Shown one piece after another: positions 8,929 to 19,538 of a stretch of DNA of 64,000 nt. The stretch comes from Methylovirgula sp. (lineage in GTDB: Bacteria > Pseudomonadota > Alphaproteobacteria > Rhizobiales > Beijerinckiaceae), in the NCBI RefSeq assembly GCF_037200945.1, contig NZ_JBBCGP010000001.1:372001-436000 (forward strand), written 5' to 3'. The notes under the pieces are model-generated. The model did no database searches, was not told the DNA's origin, and saw only the letters and a list, made by a program, of their open reading frames with translations. The translations under genes and the position numbers were made by a program. Position 1 is the first letter of the stretch, and each line of letters starts with the position of its first letter.

Positions 8929-11900
8929 TCAGAATCGCCAGAGGAAGTCGCCCTTGACGGCATTGTCCTGGACGTTTGAGCCGAGCTGGCCAAAATAAGA
9001 AACGCCGATCTTGGTGTTGCGGGTGAGTGCGAGATCGAGCCCGGTATCGATCACGGCCGTGTTCTGAGCGAGCGGCACGCCTGCCGTCGAAAAGCCCGTA
9101 CCGGTCGAAAGGAAGCTCAGCGTCTGCACCGGCGTGACATCTCCGAAGGCGTGTTGCCAATAAGCCGACGCGTGCGGCGTGAGAACCTGTCCGCTTTCCA
9201 GCGCGATATTGGTCGCCAAGCGTAAACCGAGCGACGAATAACCCACATCTTCGTTGATGTTTGCCCCGCTCAGCGCCGCCGTTTGGCCGGCCTCGGTAAA
9301 TCCCGCAGTTCCGAGATGTACATAGGCGGCACCCGCGAAAGGCTCGATGGCAATGTTGCCAAGCGAACGGGCATAGCCAACCTCCCCGAACACCTGCGTG
9401 GTCCCCGCGTTGTAGTTTGTGTTGGTCGCCTCGGAGAAGCCAGGGAACAGAACCATGCGGTTGGTGCTGATATCGCTCCAGGAGAAGGCGGCGCCCGAGC
9501 GAAAATTCCAAGCGTCGTAATTGCCGGCGGCGTAAGCGGCGAAATGCGCCGTATTGATATCGGCCCCGCTGGCGCGCGCCGCGATGCTGAGGCTGGAATT
9601 GGTGTAGCCCGCGGCCAGGCCCGCCAGCCAATTATCGCCGAAGCGGCGATCGACGCCGGTGAAGTAGCCGGCCAGATTTCGCTCGACGCCCGCGGCGTTG
9701 CCATCGCCGTCAAACTGGCCCCAGGCGCCCGTGCCTACGGACCACCAGGTCAGATCAGGCGCGCGCGAAGACCGGATCGGGAACGGAACGTTGCCAACGC
9801 TCGCCGGCGCGGTATCCGCGTAAGCCAAGGCCGGCCCGCCAAGGCCAAGCGCCGCCGTCGCATCCGAAGCGCCTGCAAACGAGGCCTGCCGCAACCGCCC
9901 CAGGATCGCCTCGCGAAAGTACACGCTGTCCGTAATCAGGCTCGACGCCGTGCTGGCGTAGATTTCGCCCGAGAGTGCATCAAAGGCCTGTCGCGCCCCC
10001 GCCGGGTTCTGGCCGCCCACTGCCGTGACAAGCGCGTCGCCTGTTGGCGCCGCATCGAGGGCGCCGGCCACGCCGCGCTGGTTGCGCGTCTCGGCCATGT
10101 CGGAAAAGAAGACGCCATTGCGGGTCAGCGTCAGAAAGACGTCATCGGGATCATAACTCAGCGTCGGCGTCAGAAAGGCGAGATCGCTGGTGGCGTCCGT
10201 GAAAGTACCGTCCACGCCGGCCGCCGATGTCAGGATCGTATAGGTCTGCGCCGTGTAATTGCCGGATTGCGCGAGCACCTGCACGTGGCCGCCGCCGAGC
10301 GTCGTCACCCCCGATGCCGAGATCTTATCGGCGGCGCCCGCCGCGTTCGCCTCAACCTGATAGATCGACCCCGATGCAAAAGCGACATTGCCGGCGATGT
10401 TCAACGTGCCGATTGAATTTCCGGGGGCAACGACACCGCCGCTCGCGACCGCGAGGCCGCCAAGCGTGCCATTTCCTTTTAAAATTGCGCCGGAATCGAC
10501 CGTTGCGATCGACGCCAGCGTTCCATTGACATCAAGAGTACCTGCCGCGACCGTTGTTGGTCCCACATAGCTGCTCGTGCCCGTCAAGGTCAGCGTGCCA
10601 TCCCCGCTTTTTACCAATCCGCCGGTGCCGTCGATTGTCCCGGAAAAGTCCGTCGAAGCCCCGTCGCCGCCCGCCGTCAGAGTCGCGGCGCCGAGCGCGA
10701 CGCTTCCGCTGCCGGCCAGCGAGCCGATCGTGTTGTCGAAACCACCCAGATTGAGCGTCGTGCCGCTCGCAAGAGTGAAGGCACTGATCGCCGACAGGAC
10801 ATTCGTCGCGCCCGCCTGCAAGGTGCCGGCATTGACGAGCGTTGCGCCGGAATAATTGCTCGCGCCAGACAGCGTGAGGGCGCCAGCGCCTGTTTTCGTC
10901 AAGCCGCCGGCGCCGCCGATCGCGCCGCTCAAGGTCGCATTGTTGGCGTTCGTGTCAATGATGCCGCCGCCGGTGTTCAAAGTGATAGACCGGGCGCTGG
11001 AAAAGCCGTTCGCATATTGCAGCGTGCCGCCATCGAAGATGAGTTGACCGGTCGCGGCGCCGAGATTGGCGTCGGCGCCAACCTGGATAATGCCCGCGTT
11101 GAGGTCGGTTCCGCCCGCATAGCTGTTGGTGCCAGTGAGAACCAAGGTCCCGGCGCCCACTTTGGCGAGACCGCCATTGCCTGAAAGAATACCGCCGAAA
11201 GTTGCACCCAATCCATTGGTATCGATCGTCGAGACGCCGCTCGTCAGCGCCGCGTTGACATTGGTCACTAGCGCTGACCCCATCACCTGGATCGTTCCGC
11301 CGCCGAGATTGAACGCATAAGTGCTCGTCGTGTTGTTGTAGCGTCCTTGCAGGCTAGAGCCGCCGATCTGCAACGTGCCGCCATCGAGATTATAGACGTC
11401 GGTCAAGGAGTTCGGGCCGGACAAAAACAATATCGAATCGTTCTCCACCCGCAACACGCCGCCGGTTTGGTTGATCGCGCCCTGCGCTTGCGATGATAAG
11501 GTATCGGTGTTTCCAAGGACGAAATGTGCCGCTCCAGAAATATCAACCTCGCCGCTGCCACTGATATCGAGTTCGCCGGAGCTCGAGGCATTTGCTCTGC
11601 CCTGCACGCGGCCAATCACGTCGTTGCCACCGACGATATCCAGTTCACCGTCACTGATGGCATAAGTCCCGATACCACCCTGGTTGCCGATGTTGATTGA
11701 GGCGCAGCTCCCAACAACGCCGCACAAAGGCGTCACGAGCACGGTACCGCCGGTCTGATTGACGGCGCCCTGGCCGCCGAAATCGCCGACCTGGAGAGCA
11801 GTGCCAATGGTCAGCGTACCGCCGGATACATCAAGGCTTCCTGTGCTGCCGGTTCCCTCCCCCACCGCAAGATAATTGATGGACGTCGTGCCGCTCGTCT

Positions 11901-12567
11901 GTGCCATCGCGCCTTGCGCAATGTACGTCGAACCCACATTGAAGCTTGCGCCATCGATCGTAAGCGTGCCGGTTCCGATCTTGGCGAGGGTTCCCGAAGG
12001 ACTGTCGAAGGCTTGATTGCTCAAGTCTACGGTGCCCGAAAACGCTGTGTTCGTGTTGTCGGCACCAAAAACGAAGGTCGTGGTTCCAACGGTCAAGGTA
12101 CCGCCACCCGCCAATGAGCCGACTTGTTGACTACCGGCAGCCGTCGTATCCAAGCTCGCGCCCGCGGCAATCGCGAGATCCGCCGTCGATGAAAGAGTCT
12201 GGCCGGAAGATAGCGCCAAATCGCCAGACGTAATGTTGATGGAGTTGCCGTCCGCGACAGCAGTGTTGAGCTGTGCCTGCGTCGAAACATCGACCGCCAT
12301 CGCGCGCGGCACGCAAATCAGTAAGATACTCGCCGAAGACAAGGCCATCAGAGACACTGATAGACATTTTTCGAGAATTCCAGATAGACGCCGCGCTCCG
12401 CGCGCCTTCCGTGCGACGCATGCCGACGTAATCCCAGCAGGCAATGTGCCATCGTCATCGACCGGTCCCGGGTTTACCCTTGGAACGTACGTACTTCGCC
12501 CGTCGCAAGCGCATGGCAGACGGCCCCACGCGAACAGGTAACTGCACAAGCTTAACCGTTGAGTCAT
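8929..12567 (-). CDS. Autotransporter with beta-helix passenger, 1212 residues
   Basis: A type Va secreted surface protein. The long signal region is about 91 residues with the hydrophobic core MALSSASILLICVPRAMA. The extended passenger (about 92-850) is rich in Gly, Ser, Thr and Asn, with autotransporter-associated strand repeats such as GAGTLVLTGTNSYAG, GAGALTLSGASNYSG and GDGTLTLTGTSSYVG. The C-terminal beta-barrel (about 930-1212) starts near WWSVGTGAWGQFDG and ends in Phe, a BAM recognition residue. AGGGGG-like bases sit eight nucleotides before the ATG at 12567. No catalytic motif is seen in the passenger, so adhesion is the likeliest role. It has no clear operon partner. Confidence 0.9.
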   Translation of the reverse strand: MTQRLSLCSYLFAWGRLPCACDGRSTYVPRVNPGPVDDDGTLPAGITSACVARKARGARRLSGILEKCLSVSLMALSSASILLICVPRAMAVDVSTQAQLNTAVADGNSINITSGDLALSSGQTLSSTADLAIAAGASLDTTAAGSQQVGSLAGGGTLTVGTTTFVFGADNTNTAFSGTVDLSNQAFDSPSGTLAKIGTGTLTIDGASFNVGSTYIAQGAMAQTSGTTSINYLAVGEGTGSTGSLDVSGGTLTIGTALQVGDFGGQGAVNQTGGTVLVTPLCGVVGSCASINIGNQGGIGTYAISDGELDIVGGNDVIGRVQGRANASSSGELDISGSGEVDISGAAHFVLGNTDTLSSQAQGAINQTGGVLRVENDSILFLSGPNSLTDVYNLDGGTLQIGGSSLQGRYNNTTSTYAFNLGGGTIQVMGSALVTNVNAALTSGVSTIDTNGLGATFGGILSGNGGLAKVGAGTLVLTGTNSYAGGTDLNAGIIQVGADANLGAATGQLIFDGGTLQYANGFSSARSITLNTGGGIIDTNANNATLSGAIGGAGGLTKTGAGALTLSGASNYSGATLVNAGTLQAGATNVLSAISAFTLASGTTLNLGGFDNTIGSLAGSGSVALGAATLTAGGDGASTDFSGTIDGTGGLVKSGDGTLTLTGTSSYVGPTTVAAGTLDVNGTLASIATVDSGAILKGNGTLGGLAVASGGVVAPGNSIGTLNIAGNVAFASGSIYQVEANAAGAADKISASGVTTLGGGHVQVLAQSGNYTAQTYTILTSAAGVDGTFTDATSDLAFLTPTLSYDPDDVFLTLTRNGVFFSDMAETRNQRGVAGALDAAPTGDALVTAVGGQNPAGARQAFDALSGEIYASTASSLITDSVYFREAILGRLRQASFAGASDATAALGLGGPALAYADTAPASVGNVPFPIRSSRAPDLTWWSVGTGAWGQFDGDGNAAGVERNLAGYFTGVDRRFGDNWLAGLAAGYTNSSLSIAARASGADINTAHFAAYAAGNYDAWNFRSGAAFSWSDISTNRMVLFPGFSEATNTNYNAGTTQVFGEVGYARSLGNIAIEPFAGAAYVHLGTAGFTEAGQTAALSGANINEDVGYSSLGLRLATNIALESGQVLTPHASAYWQHAFGDVTPVQTLSFLSTGTGFSTAGVPLAQNTAVIDTGLDLALTRNTKIGVSYFGQLGSNVQDNAVKGDFLWRF

Positions 12568-13229
12568 GGCTGGATCCCCCTTCGGTGCCCGCCGCCTCTA
12601 GCTATGCCGTTCGTGAAAAATGGAATTGGGATGAAACGCCCTCAGGGCGTCCGGCAATCAATTGAAGAATTCGAAAGTGCGCGGTCTATTCGCAAAAGTC
12701 GACGCGATGCTCAGAAACTTAGCCGCTCTGAACGGTGGTCTTCATCCAGGTACAATGCGCAGTGACTCTCTGATCAAATCATTTCCGAGAGGTTAGGATA
12801 CGCTCATCTCAGTTTTCGATGACCGCACAATTTCGTGAGAGCGACTCCAACATATCAAGACGAATTTCTCGTCATCACTTGTCCTGCAGCAAACACTTAC
12901 GATTCACCGTAAACATTATAGGGGTAATTTTTTACGGCAACGTTTATGAAAATCCATTTTGTGCTTGTCACGCTCACGCTTTTCACTTGTGACGCTCGCG
13001 CTTGTAAGCGCGAGCTGGGGCAACGCGCATTCTTACAAAGGGTCAGTGCTGGTTTTATCAATCTCCGAAGCTAAATACTAACTCACTTCGACACGCGTCG
13101 GAGCGGGCTGCCTGCGCATTTTCCGCCGATCGAACGTGCCGCTTCTCGTTCGCACGATCCAACTGGGCTGCTCTTGCGCTGTATCAATGCGCTTGCCGCC
13201 CCGCTCCATAATCTGAGTTTTAAACTCTT
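12568..13229. other. Long AT-richer intergenic region
   Basis: About 660 bases between the divergent autotransporter and nitroreductase genes. No frame here has both a ribosome-binding site and plausible protein composition. It holds the strong hairpin listed separately and presumably the promoters of both neighbours. Confidence 0.5.
12994..13015. repeat. Perfect 10-base inverted repeat
   Basis: GCTCGCGCTT and AAGCGCGAGC are separated by GT, forming a very tight palindrome. It lacks a T-run, so it is not a classical terminator. It could be an operator or an extragenic palindrome; nothing decides between them. Confidence 0.5.
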
Positions 13230-13841
13230 ATGGAGCGTTTCATCGACTTGATGGAGGCATTGCGCACTCGGCGCGCGATTCGCGAGTTCACGACCGAGCC
13301 CGTTGGCGACGATCTCATCGAAGAGTTGATCGCCGCTGCTATCCTTGCGCCAAGCTCCGTCAACCTGCAGCCTTGGCGCTTTGCTGTGGTGCGGGGAAGG
13401 GAGCAGCTGCAATCGCTAGGAGTGGAAGCCAAATCCTACGCGGCGGCGCATCTTCCCGCGGACTCCCCCCTGCACGCCCATGCCGTGGACCCGACCTTCG
13501 AGATATTCCACGGTGCCGCTGCGCTTATTGTCATCTGTGCAGTCAACGACGAGGCGCAGTCGGTTGAGGATTGCTGCCTGGCAGGCGAAAACCTCATGCT
13601 GGCGGCCCATGCCGGGGGCGTCGGCACTTGTTGGATCGGACTCTCGCGACTATGGCTGAATGATGCGAAGACCAAGGCCGAGCTCGGCATCCCCGTCGCT
13701 TGGCATCCTGTGGCGCCGATCATTCTCGGCCATCGCAGGACGCTTCCCCGCCGACGCCGCGCGAGAAGCCCGCTATCCTTTGGTGCCGGTGACACCCGTG
13801 CCAATCCGTCTGAGGGTCAACAGCGCGACACGTCTGGTTGA
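13230..13841 (+). pseudogene. Nitroreductase family protein, frameshifted near the end
   Basis: The first 170 residues are a normal FMN-dependent nitroreductase: RRAIREFTTEPV for FMN phosphate binding, APSSVNLQPWRF, and GVGTCWIGLS near residue 133. After IILGHR the frame turns into an Arg-rich run. The expected family ending (PPTPREKPAILW) is found in another frame, stopping at 13792, so a single-base indel near 13730-13740 has shifted the last 20 or so codons. The lost tail is short, so some activity could remain. The two genes downstream also carry disabling changes, which suggests decay of the whole cluster. Sequencing error is the alternative. Confidence 0.75.
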
Positions 13842-14250
13842 GGCGGCGCCGGACTTGTCTCTGCTCAGCCTGCTGCGCGACGGTCTAGGATTAACCGGCG
13901 CACATTACGGGTGCGGCCACGGCGCCTGTGGCGCTTGCTATGTGGTGATCGACCGGCGGCCCGTTCCCGCCTGCGTGACTTCTGTCGAACATGCGGTGGG
14001 CAAGGAGATCGTCACCATCGAAGGCCTTGCGCAGGGGGATGTGCTGCATCCCGTGTAGCAGGCCTTCCTTGAGGAAGATGCTATGCAGTGTGGCGCCTGC
14101 ACCACCGGGATGGTCATTTCCGCTGTGGCGCTGCTGGAGCGCACGCCGCATCCCAATGAAGGTGAGATTCGCGCGGCCCTCGCGCCGCATCTATGCCGCT
14201 GCGGGGTCTATGGCCGTGTCATCCGCGCGGTGCTGAGGGCCTCGCGATGA
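13783..14250 (+). pseudogene. 2Fe-2S subunit of a xanthine dehydrogenase-family oxidoreductase, interrupted by TAG
   Basis: The intact frame would give about 155 residues. The first cluster motif CGHGACGACY is present, then an in-frame TAG at 14056-14058 follows LHPV where relatives have Gln (CAG to TAG needs one base). The frame continues cleanly with QAFLEEDAMQCGACTTGM and CRCGVYGRV, the second 2Fe-2S motif, to 14250. Its stop overlaps the ATG of the next gene (ATGA). The truncated product lacks the second cluster and could not pass electrons. GTG at 13783 is the most likely start. Confidence 0.8.
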
Positions 14251-16292
14251 GGGCACCGATTGCGCAGCCTGCAAGGCCCGCCCGTTTCGCCTCGGAGCGA
14301 CTGGAGCAGCGGATCGCGATCGGGCGCGATGGGCGTGTGATCGGGCGCTCCGGCAAGGTCGAGTACGGTCAGGGTATCCGCACAGGCTTCGCCAGGATTG
14401 TGGCAGACGAATTATTCGTTCCCGTCGAGAAGGTCGATATTGTTCTCGGTGAGACGGACAGCGTGCCATGGGACATGGGCACCACCGGCAGCATGTCGAC
14501 AGCGACGGATGGGCGGCAATTGCGCGCTGCCGCGATCCAGGCCCGTACCTTGTTGCTCGACCGCGCGACTGCGCGGCTCGATGCCCCATCCTCGGCGCTG
14601 ACCCTGATGGAGGGGCGAGCGATCGCCCCCGACGGAGGTTCTCTGTCGTATGAGGACCTTGTCGGCGACGAGCCGCTGACCGGGGACATTCCCGAAGGGG
14701 CCGTGCCGGGCAACCTGCCGGTACGCATGGCGGAGGATCGGCCGCTGCGCCTTGAGGCCCGCACCATCCTGACGGGCGAGGCGAAATATCCCGCCGACAT
14801 TCAGCTTCCGGCCATGCTGTTCGGCCATGTCCTGCATCCGCCGCGATCCGGCATGAAGCTGATTGCGCTGCAGGATGCCGCAGCCCGAGCGGTACCAGGC
14901 GTGGTGGCCGTTGTTCGCGAGGGCGATTTCATCGGCATTGTCGCCGAGCGGGAGAATGCGCTGTTCCATGCGCTCCACGCGCTTGTCGCCGAATGGGGCC
15001 CGAGCCCTGTCGTGCCGGACACGGCATACGAGGCGGTGATGCGGCAGGATGATGGCGTGGAGGCCGCGCTGTCGAATGCGTCGCTACGCCTGAAGGCCGC
15101 CTATCATGCGCCGCATATCGCGCATGCTTCGATCCTCCCGCGCGCGGCCGTCGCCGATGTGCGTGGGGATGGCGCGCATCTCTATGTGGCAACGCAACGC
15201 CCTTTCGGCCTGCGCGACGAGGTGGCCGCCCTGCTCGGGCTGCCCGTTGGACAGATCCATGTCCATCCTCAGATGATGAGTGGCCAGTATGGGCGCGGCA
15301 ACGCCGACGATGTCGCGATCGAAGCGGTCCGGCTGTCGCGCGCGGCACGGCGCCCGGTGCGGGTGCAATGGAGCCGGGCGGAGGAGTTCCGCCTCAGCCC
15401 ACACCGCCCCGTCTTCGACGCCGAGGTCGAGGCGGGGCTCGATGCCCATGGCGCGATTGTCGGTTGGCGCTACGGGGTGCGGACCAATTCCTACATCGTC
15501 GGATCGCAGGCCCTCGCGCCTGGTGTGCCGGAGCAAACCGCGGGCCGCGCCGCCGAACCACCCTATCGCCTTGGGCAGGCCGAGATCCGCCTGCGCGTGG
15601 AGCCCGGCGACGTGCCCACCATATCCTTCCGCTCGCTCGGCGCAGCGCCGAATGTCTTTGCGATCGAATCCTTCGTCGACGAGCTTGCCCATGCCGCGCA
15701 GCAGGATCCGATCGTCTTCCGCCTCGCCCTGGCGAATGATCCCCGCCTGCGACGCGTGCTCGAAGCCGTGCGCACAATGAGCAACTGGCACGCGCCGCGC
15801 GGGGAAGGACATGGTCTCGGTGTGGCCTGCGCAATCTACCACGGCACTTACATCGCCGAGGTGGCGGAGGTCAGCGTCGCGCCGGACGGTGCGGTGCGTC
15901 TCGAATGCGTCTGGTGCGCGGTCGATGCCGGGCGTCTGGTGCATCCGGACGGCGCCCGCAACCAGATTGAGGGCGGCGTGCAGCAGGCAGCGAGCTGGAC
16001 GCTGCTCGAGGAACTCAAGGTTGAAGACGGCGTCGTGATCTCATCGTCGTGACGGGATTATCCGATCGCGACCTTCCTTGATGCGCCGCGCGTGATCGAG
16101 GTCCAATTCGTGGGCGATCCGGATGTGGCATCAACGGGCGTCGGGGAGCCAGGCTCGGTGCCGACGGCCGCCGCAATCGCTAATGCGGTTTTTGCCGCCT
16201 GTAGCCAGCGCATCCGGCGACTTCCGATCGCGGCCGCACTGCGCCCGTCAACGCATAGCGGCCATGATGCCGGACCAAAACCCGGGGTATAG
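14247..16292 (+). pseudogene. Molybdopterin-binding large subunit (nicotinate/isoquinoline dehydrogenase-like), interrupted by TGA
   Basis: The full frame is about 681 residues of the large subunit that holds the molybdenum cofactor (IorB/NicB type: GKVEYGQGIRTGFARIVADEL near the start, GGVQQAASWTL near the end). An in-frame TGA at 16050-16052 stops it after VVISSS; the frame then continues RDYPIATFLDAPR to 16292. A TGG-to-TGA change would explain this. The lost tail contains GVGEPG, which carries the catalytic glutamate, so the product should be inactive. The usual FGR cofactor loop also reads QYGRG. It is coupled to the small-subunit gene by a 4-base overlap. The hydroxylated substrate cannot be inferred. 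Confidence 0.8.
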
Positions 16293-16408
16293 CGGCGAAG
16301 GTGGCGTGGAATCTGCCAAGCCGCGCTTTTCACCGATATGCCCTACGCATTCGCCGGCTCATGGCATCTCGCCGAAGTGTCTGGCCGCAAGAAGTGGAGG
16401 GCTTACTC

Positions 16409-17296
16409 ATGCGCTTAGAAGGCAAGATCGCGATCGTCACCGGAGCCGGCACGGGCATCGGGGAGGCTATCAGCCATAAATTTGCACAGGAAGGAGCAAG
16501 GCTCGTGCTGGCCGGTCTGCCAGACGACCCGGTGGAGGACGTTGCCGCCGCCATCCTGTCCGAGGGGGGCGCAGCCGTGGCATTTCTGGGCGACTTATCC
16601 GAGCCTGAGACGGCGCGTGCCTGTGTCGGCTTGGCGCTGCAGAGCTTCGGCCGGATCGACATCCTGATCAACAATGCGGGTGTCTTCATCGCCAATGCGG
16701 ATACGGAAGCCTATCGCATCGAGGATTTCGAGCGGACCATCCAGAACAACGTGCGCACCGCATTCCTGATGACCAAATTCGCGCTGCCGTATCTGCAGGA
16801 GACGCTGGGCAACATCGTCTTCACCGGCTCGGAGGCTGGTTTCAACGGCTCGCCGCGATTCACACCCTACGGCGGCAGCAAGGGCTTTTTGCACGCCTTC
16901 GCCAAGGGGGTCGCGCTGGAGCAGGCGCCTTACGGCGTGCGCGCTAATTGTGTCTGGCCTGGCGCGATCGATACGGCCTGGACGCGCGGGGCCGACAGTC
17001 CGATCCCGCTCGCGGCCCAGGAATCGATCGGTGACACGGTGCCGCTCGGCCGCCGCGGCACCCCGGAGGAGATGGCGAATATTTTTGCCTTCCTGGCCTC
17101 CGACGATGCAAGCTACGCAACCGGCGCCCTGTGGCTGGCGGACGGCGGTGTAACACCGGCCAAGAGCGATATCGGTACAAGCGTGCCCGATTCGCTCCGC
17201 GCCGAACCCATCGGCAAGCTCAGGCTGCGCCACGGCCACGATGGGTTGCGCGGCAAATACGTCTATCGTGCCGCCCGTCTGGGCGAAGCAGAATAG
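16409..17296 (+). CDS. Short-chain dehydrogenase/reductase
   Basis: 295 residues of a classical SDR: cofactor motif TGAGTGIG (about 10-17), NNAG (about 88-91), a Ser in FTGSEAG and the YGGSK catalytic pair, then PGAIDTAW. The start at 16409 is set by GGAGGG upstream. The C-terminal extension after LWLADGGVTPAK is longer than in most SDRs. It follows the decayed hydroxylase genes and faces a flavoprotein dehydrogenase, so a catabolic role on a ring compound or steroid-like alcohol is possible but unproven. The frame appears intact, unlike the genes before it. Confidence 0.85.
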   Translation: MRLEGKIAIVTGAGTGIGEAISHKFAQEGARLVLAGLPDDPVEDVAAAILSEGGAAVAFLGDLSEPETARACVGLALQSFGRIDILINNAGVFIANADTEAYRIEDFERTIQNNVRTAFLMTKFALPYLQETLGNIVFTGSEAGFNGSPRFTPYGGSKGFLHAFAKGVALEQAPYGVRANCVWPGAIDTAWTRGADSPIPLAAQESIGDTVPLGRRGTPEEMANIFAFLASDDASYATGALWLADGGVTPAKSDIGTSVPDSLRAEPIGKLRLRHGHDGLRGKYVYRAARLGEAE

Positions 17297-17475
17297 ATAC
17301 AGGAGGGTCTGCCCGGTCGGCCTCCGTACCTGCGCGCGCAGCCAGTTAGATTGCACTGACGTCCGCGCGGGCAGCGTGAAATGTCTGGGGCTCTGTCCAG
17401 TCGAAAACAACGCTTCCGAAAGATGGATGACGTGACCGCTGCGAGCCGCTTTCGTGCTGTCTTGGCGGAAATGAC

Positions 17476-19035
17476 CTAGCCGCTGACCTCGGCTATCGCT
17501 TCGACCTCCTGCCGTTCTTCCCGCGCGGCGTTCGCGCCAGCGATGCGGCCGAAGGCGAAGCACTCGCCGATGTTGCCGCCGCCCTGGTAGAGAAAGGCGT
17601 AGATCGACCCGAGTTCGCCCGCCGAGTAGAGGCGCGGAATCGGCCGGCCGTCGGCGCCGATCACCTGGGCATCCTCGTTGCGCCGCGGCCCGCCCTGCGT
17701 GTTGATGAAGGTGGGCGTCAATTCAATGGCGTAATAAGGTGAGGTTTTCAGCGCTGCGAGCGAAGCCGGGTTTCGGCCGAAGTCGGCATCCCTGCCGGCG
17801 GCAGCAAACCTGTTGAACCGCGCGACGGAGGCTTCCAGCGCGTCCGGCGGAACTTGGATCAGCCCGGCGAGATCGCGCACTGTCTCGGCCGTCCTGATCC
17901 AACCCTTCTCTACCTCGCGCAGGTTGTCGTCGCTCCAAGCGTAGCGGCCGTCGTGGCTGACGTCCCAATCCGCATGCGCCCGCCCGAGGGGCCCCGCCTT
18001 GCGCACGCTCTCATCGAAGATGAAGTAAACCGGGACCGGGGCGGGCTGCTGCATCCACGCGCCGTGGTATTTGATCTTGCCGTGGCGATCGGCGCCCATG
18101 GCCTGCTGGCCCTCTGCGGTAAAGCGCGCGCCGTCGCCCGCCACGAACATGTAGCTTGCGGCGTGGGGCGTATTGATCCAGCCGGAAACCGGAATCTCGG
18201 GCGCCTTGAAGAAAAACACCGGGCCGGAGATGTTGCTCATGTGCCAGAGGTCGGCGCCGACCTCCAAGCCCATGCGAACGCCGTCGCCCGTGTTGTAGGG
18301 CGTGCCCGACGGATAGATGCGCGGCAGGCCAGTCAGGTAAGTGTGGATCATCGCCGGATTGTTCTCAAAGCCGCCGCAGGCGAGGACGACCGCGCGATTC
18401 GCCTTGATGGCCATGGTTGTCCCGCGCCGGTCCGCGACGACGCCGACGATCTCGCCCTTGTCTTTCACCAACCGGACCGCCGCCGTTTCATAAAGCGTTC
18501 GAATATGGCGGGCCGCCATGGCCGGCTCGGTGACGCCTCGCCACAGGCGTTCGTCGCCGATTGATCCGTCGCCATGAACCAAGATCTGCACGCAATCGGA
18601 GCCGTCCAGTTCCGGAAACTCGGCGGGCACGGCGGCGAGCGCTACGGGCTTCATGCCCAAGCCTTCAAGCCAGGCACGGTTGGCGTGCATTTCCGTCGCC
18701 CAGACCTGGATCATCTTTTCAGAAATGTTGTCGCCGTAGGGTCCGATCAGGCCCTTCAAGTAGGCCTTGGCCTTCTCCACATTGTCGGGCCAGAAGACGA
18801 TGTTGCCCGACACGCGGCTATTGCCGCCCTTATGCGCCTCGGGTGCCTTCTCCAGCATGAGCACCTTCGCCCCGGAGTCATGCGCGGTAATCGCGGCCGC
18901 AACTCCAGCGAAACCGTATCCGATTACGATGACATCGGCCTCGTCATCCCACGTTGCCGGCCTTTGATCCGCTGAGCTTCCGACGAACCGTTCGACACTA
19001 GGACTCATATGCGGCGCCCATTCGTTCGTCGTCAT
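17476..19035 (-). CDS. FAD-dependent dehydrogenase, fumarate reductase / 3-ketosteroid dehydrogenase type
   Basis: 519 residues from the ATG at 19035, which follows GAAGAGG. The N-terminal dinucleotide-binding motif is VIVIGYGFAGVAAAI, followed by EKAPEAHKGGNSRVSG, typical of the flavoprotein subunit family (PF00890). The C-terminal cap GELGSIYAFLYQGGGNIGE closes the FAD site. Such soluble enzymes remove or add hydrogen at activated C-C double bonds. It is convergent with the SDR gene 180 bases away, and the two may act in one pathway. I cannot choose between a fumarate-reductase-like and a ketosteroid-dehydrogenase-like substrate. Confidence 0.85.
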   Translation of the reverse strand: MTTNEWAPHMSPSVERFVGSSADQRPATWDDEADVIVIGYGFAGVAAAITAHDSGAKVLMLEKAPEAHKGGNSRVSGNIVFWPDNVEKAKAYLKGLIGPYGDNISEKMIQVWATEMHANRAWLEGLGMKPVALAAVPAEFPELDGSDCVQILVHGDGSIGDERLWRGVTEPAMAARHIRTLYETAAVRLVKDKGEIVGVVADRRGTTMAIKANRAVVLACGGFENNPAMIHTYLTGLPRIYPSGTPYNTGDGVRMGLEVGADLWHMSNISGPVFFFKAPEIPVSGWINTPHAASYMFVAGDGARFTAEGQQAMGADRHGKIKYHGAWMQQPAPVPVYFIFDESVRKAGPLGRAHADWDVSHDGRYAWSDDNLREVEKGWIRTAETVRDLAGLIQVPPDALEASVARFNRFAAAGRDADFGRNPASLAALKTSPYYAIELTPTFINTQGGPRRNEDAQVIGADGRPIPRLYSAGELGSIYAFLYQGGGNIGECFAFGRIAGANAAREERQEVEAIAEVSG

Positions 19036-19538
19036 TTTCGCCTCTTCGCTTGGCTTTTCTCGAGCGCACGACGTCCACGACATCCACAATCCAGCGTCCA
19101 CAATCCAGATTGTCGAAGAACCAATTCTTTTGGTACGGCTGCGCCGCAGAATGGTGTTTGATCCACGTCAAAGCAGATGCAAAGTCCGTTCAAGACTCCG
19201 TCACCAAATCGCGACGCTCTCAGTCGACGCGAAATCACCGACAAACTGAAAATGCGCGTCGTGGATCACGTGCAAAGCGCCATAAGAGCAAAATTGTGTG
19301 AGTTCATATTTATTTGGTAAAGCAGGTGACAAGGCCGATATATGAATTCCACTACAGCCTTGGCCGTGAAAGCCAACACACCCGGCTGACATCGATCTGT
19401 CGATGACTTCCGGTTCAAGGCTAGCAACACAATCGCAAAAGAACGAAGGGAGAAGGCCAATGCATTGACCAAAACCTGACCTCGGGAACATAAAAAGCCG
19501 GGTCAGTTCTCGGCAGAAATCAACACCAGGAGAATGAA
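19036..19538. other. Intergenic region, no gene seen
   Basis: About 500 bases. A short tandem repeat of TCCACAATCCAG occurs at 19083-19094 and 19097-19108. Open frames here lack ribosome-binding sites and family resemblance. The last 50 bases should contain the promoter of the Spy-like gene. Confidence 0.45.

Noticed and set aside
9283..10416. 377-codon plus-strand frame inside the autotransporter
   Set aside because: High-GC shadow of the minus-strand barrel, with Arg/Ala-rich random composition.
19083..19108. Possible operator or iteron at the TCCACAATCCAG repeat
   Set aside because: Only two copies and no replication or regulator gene adjacent.
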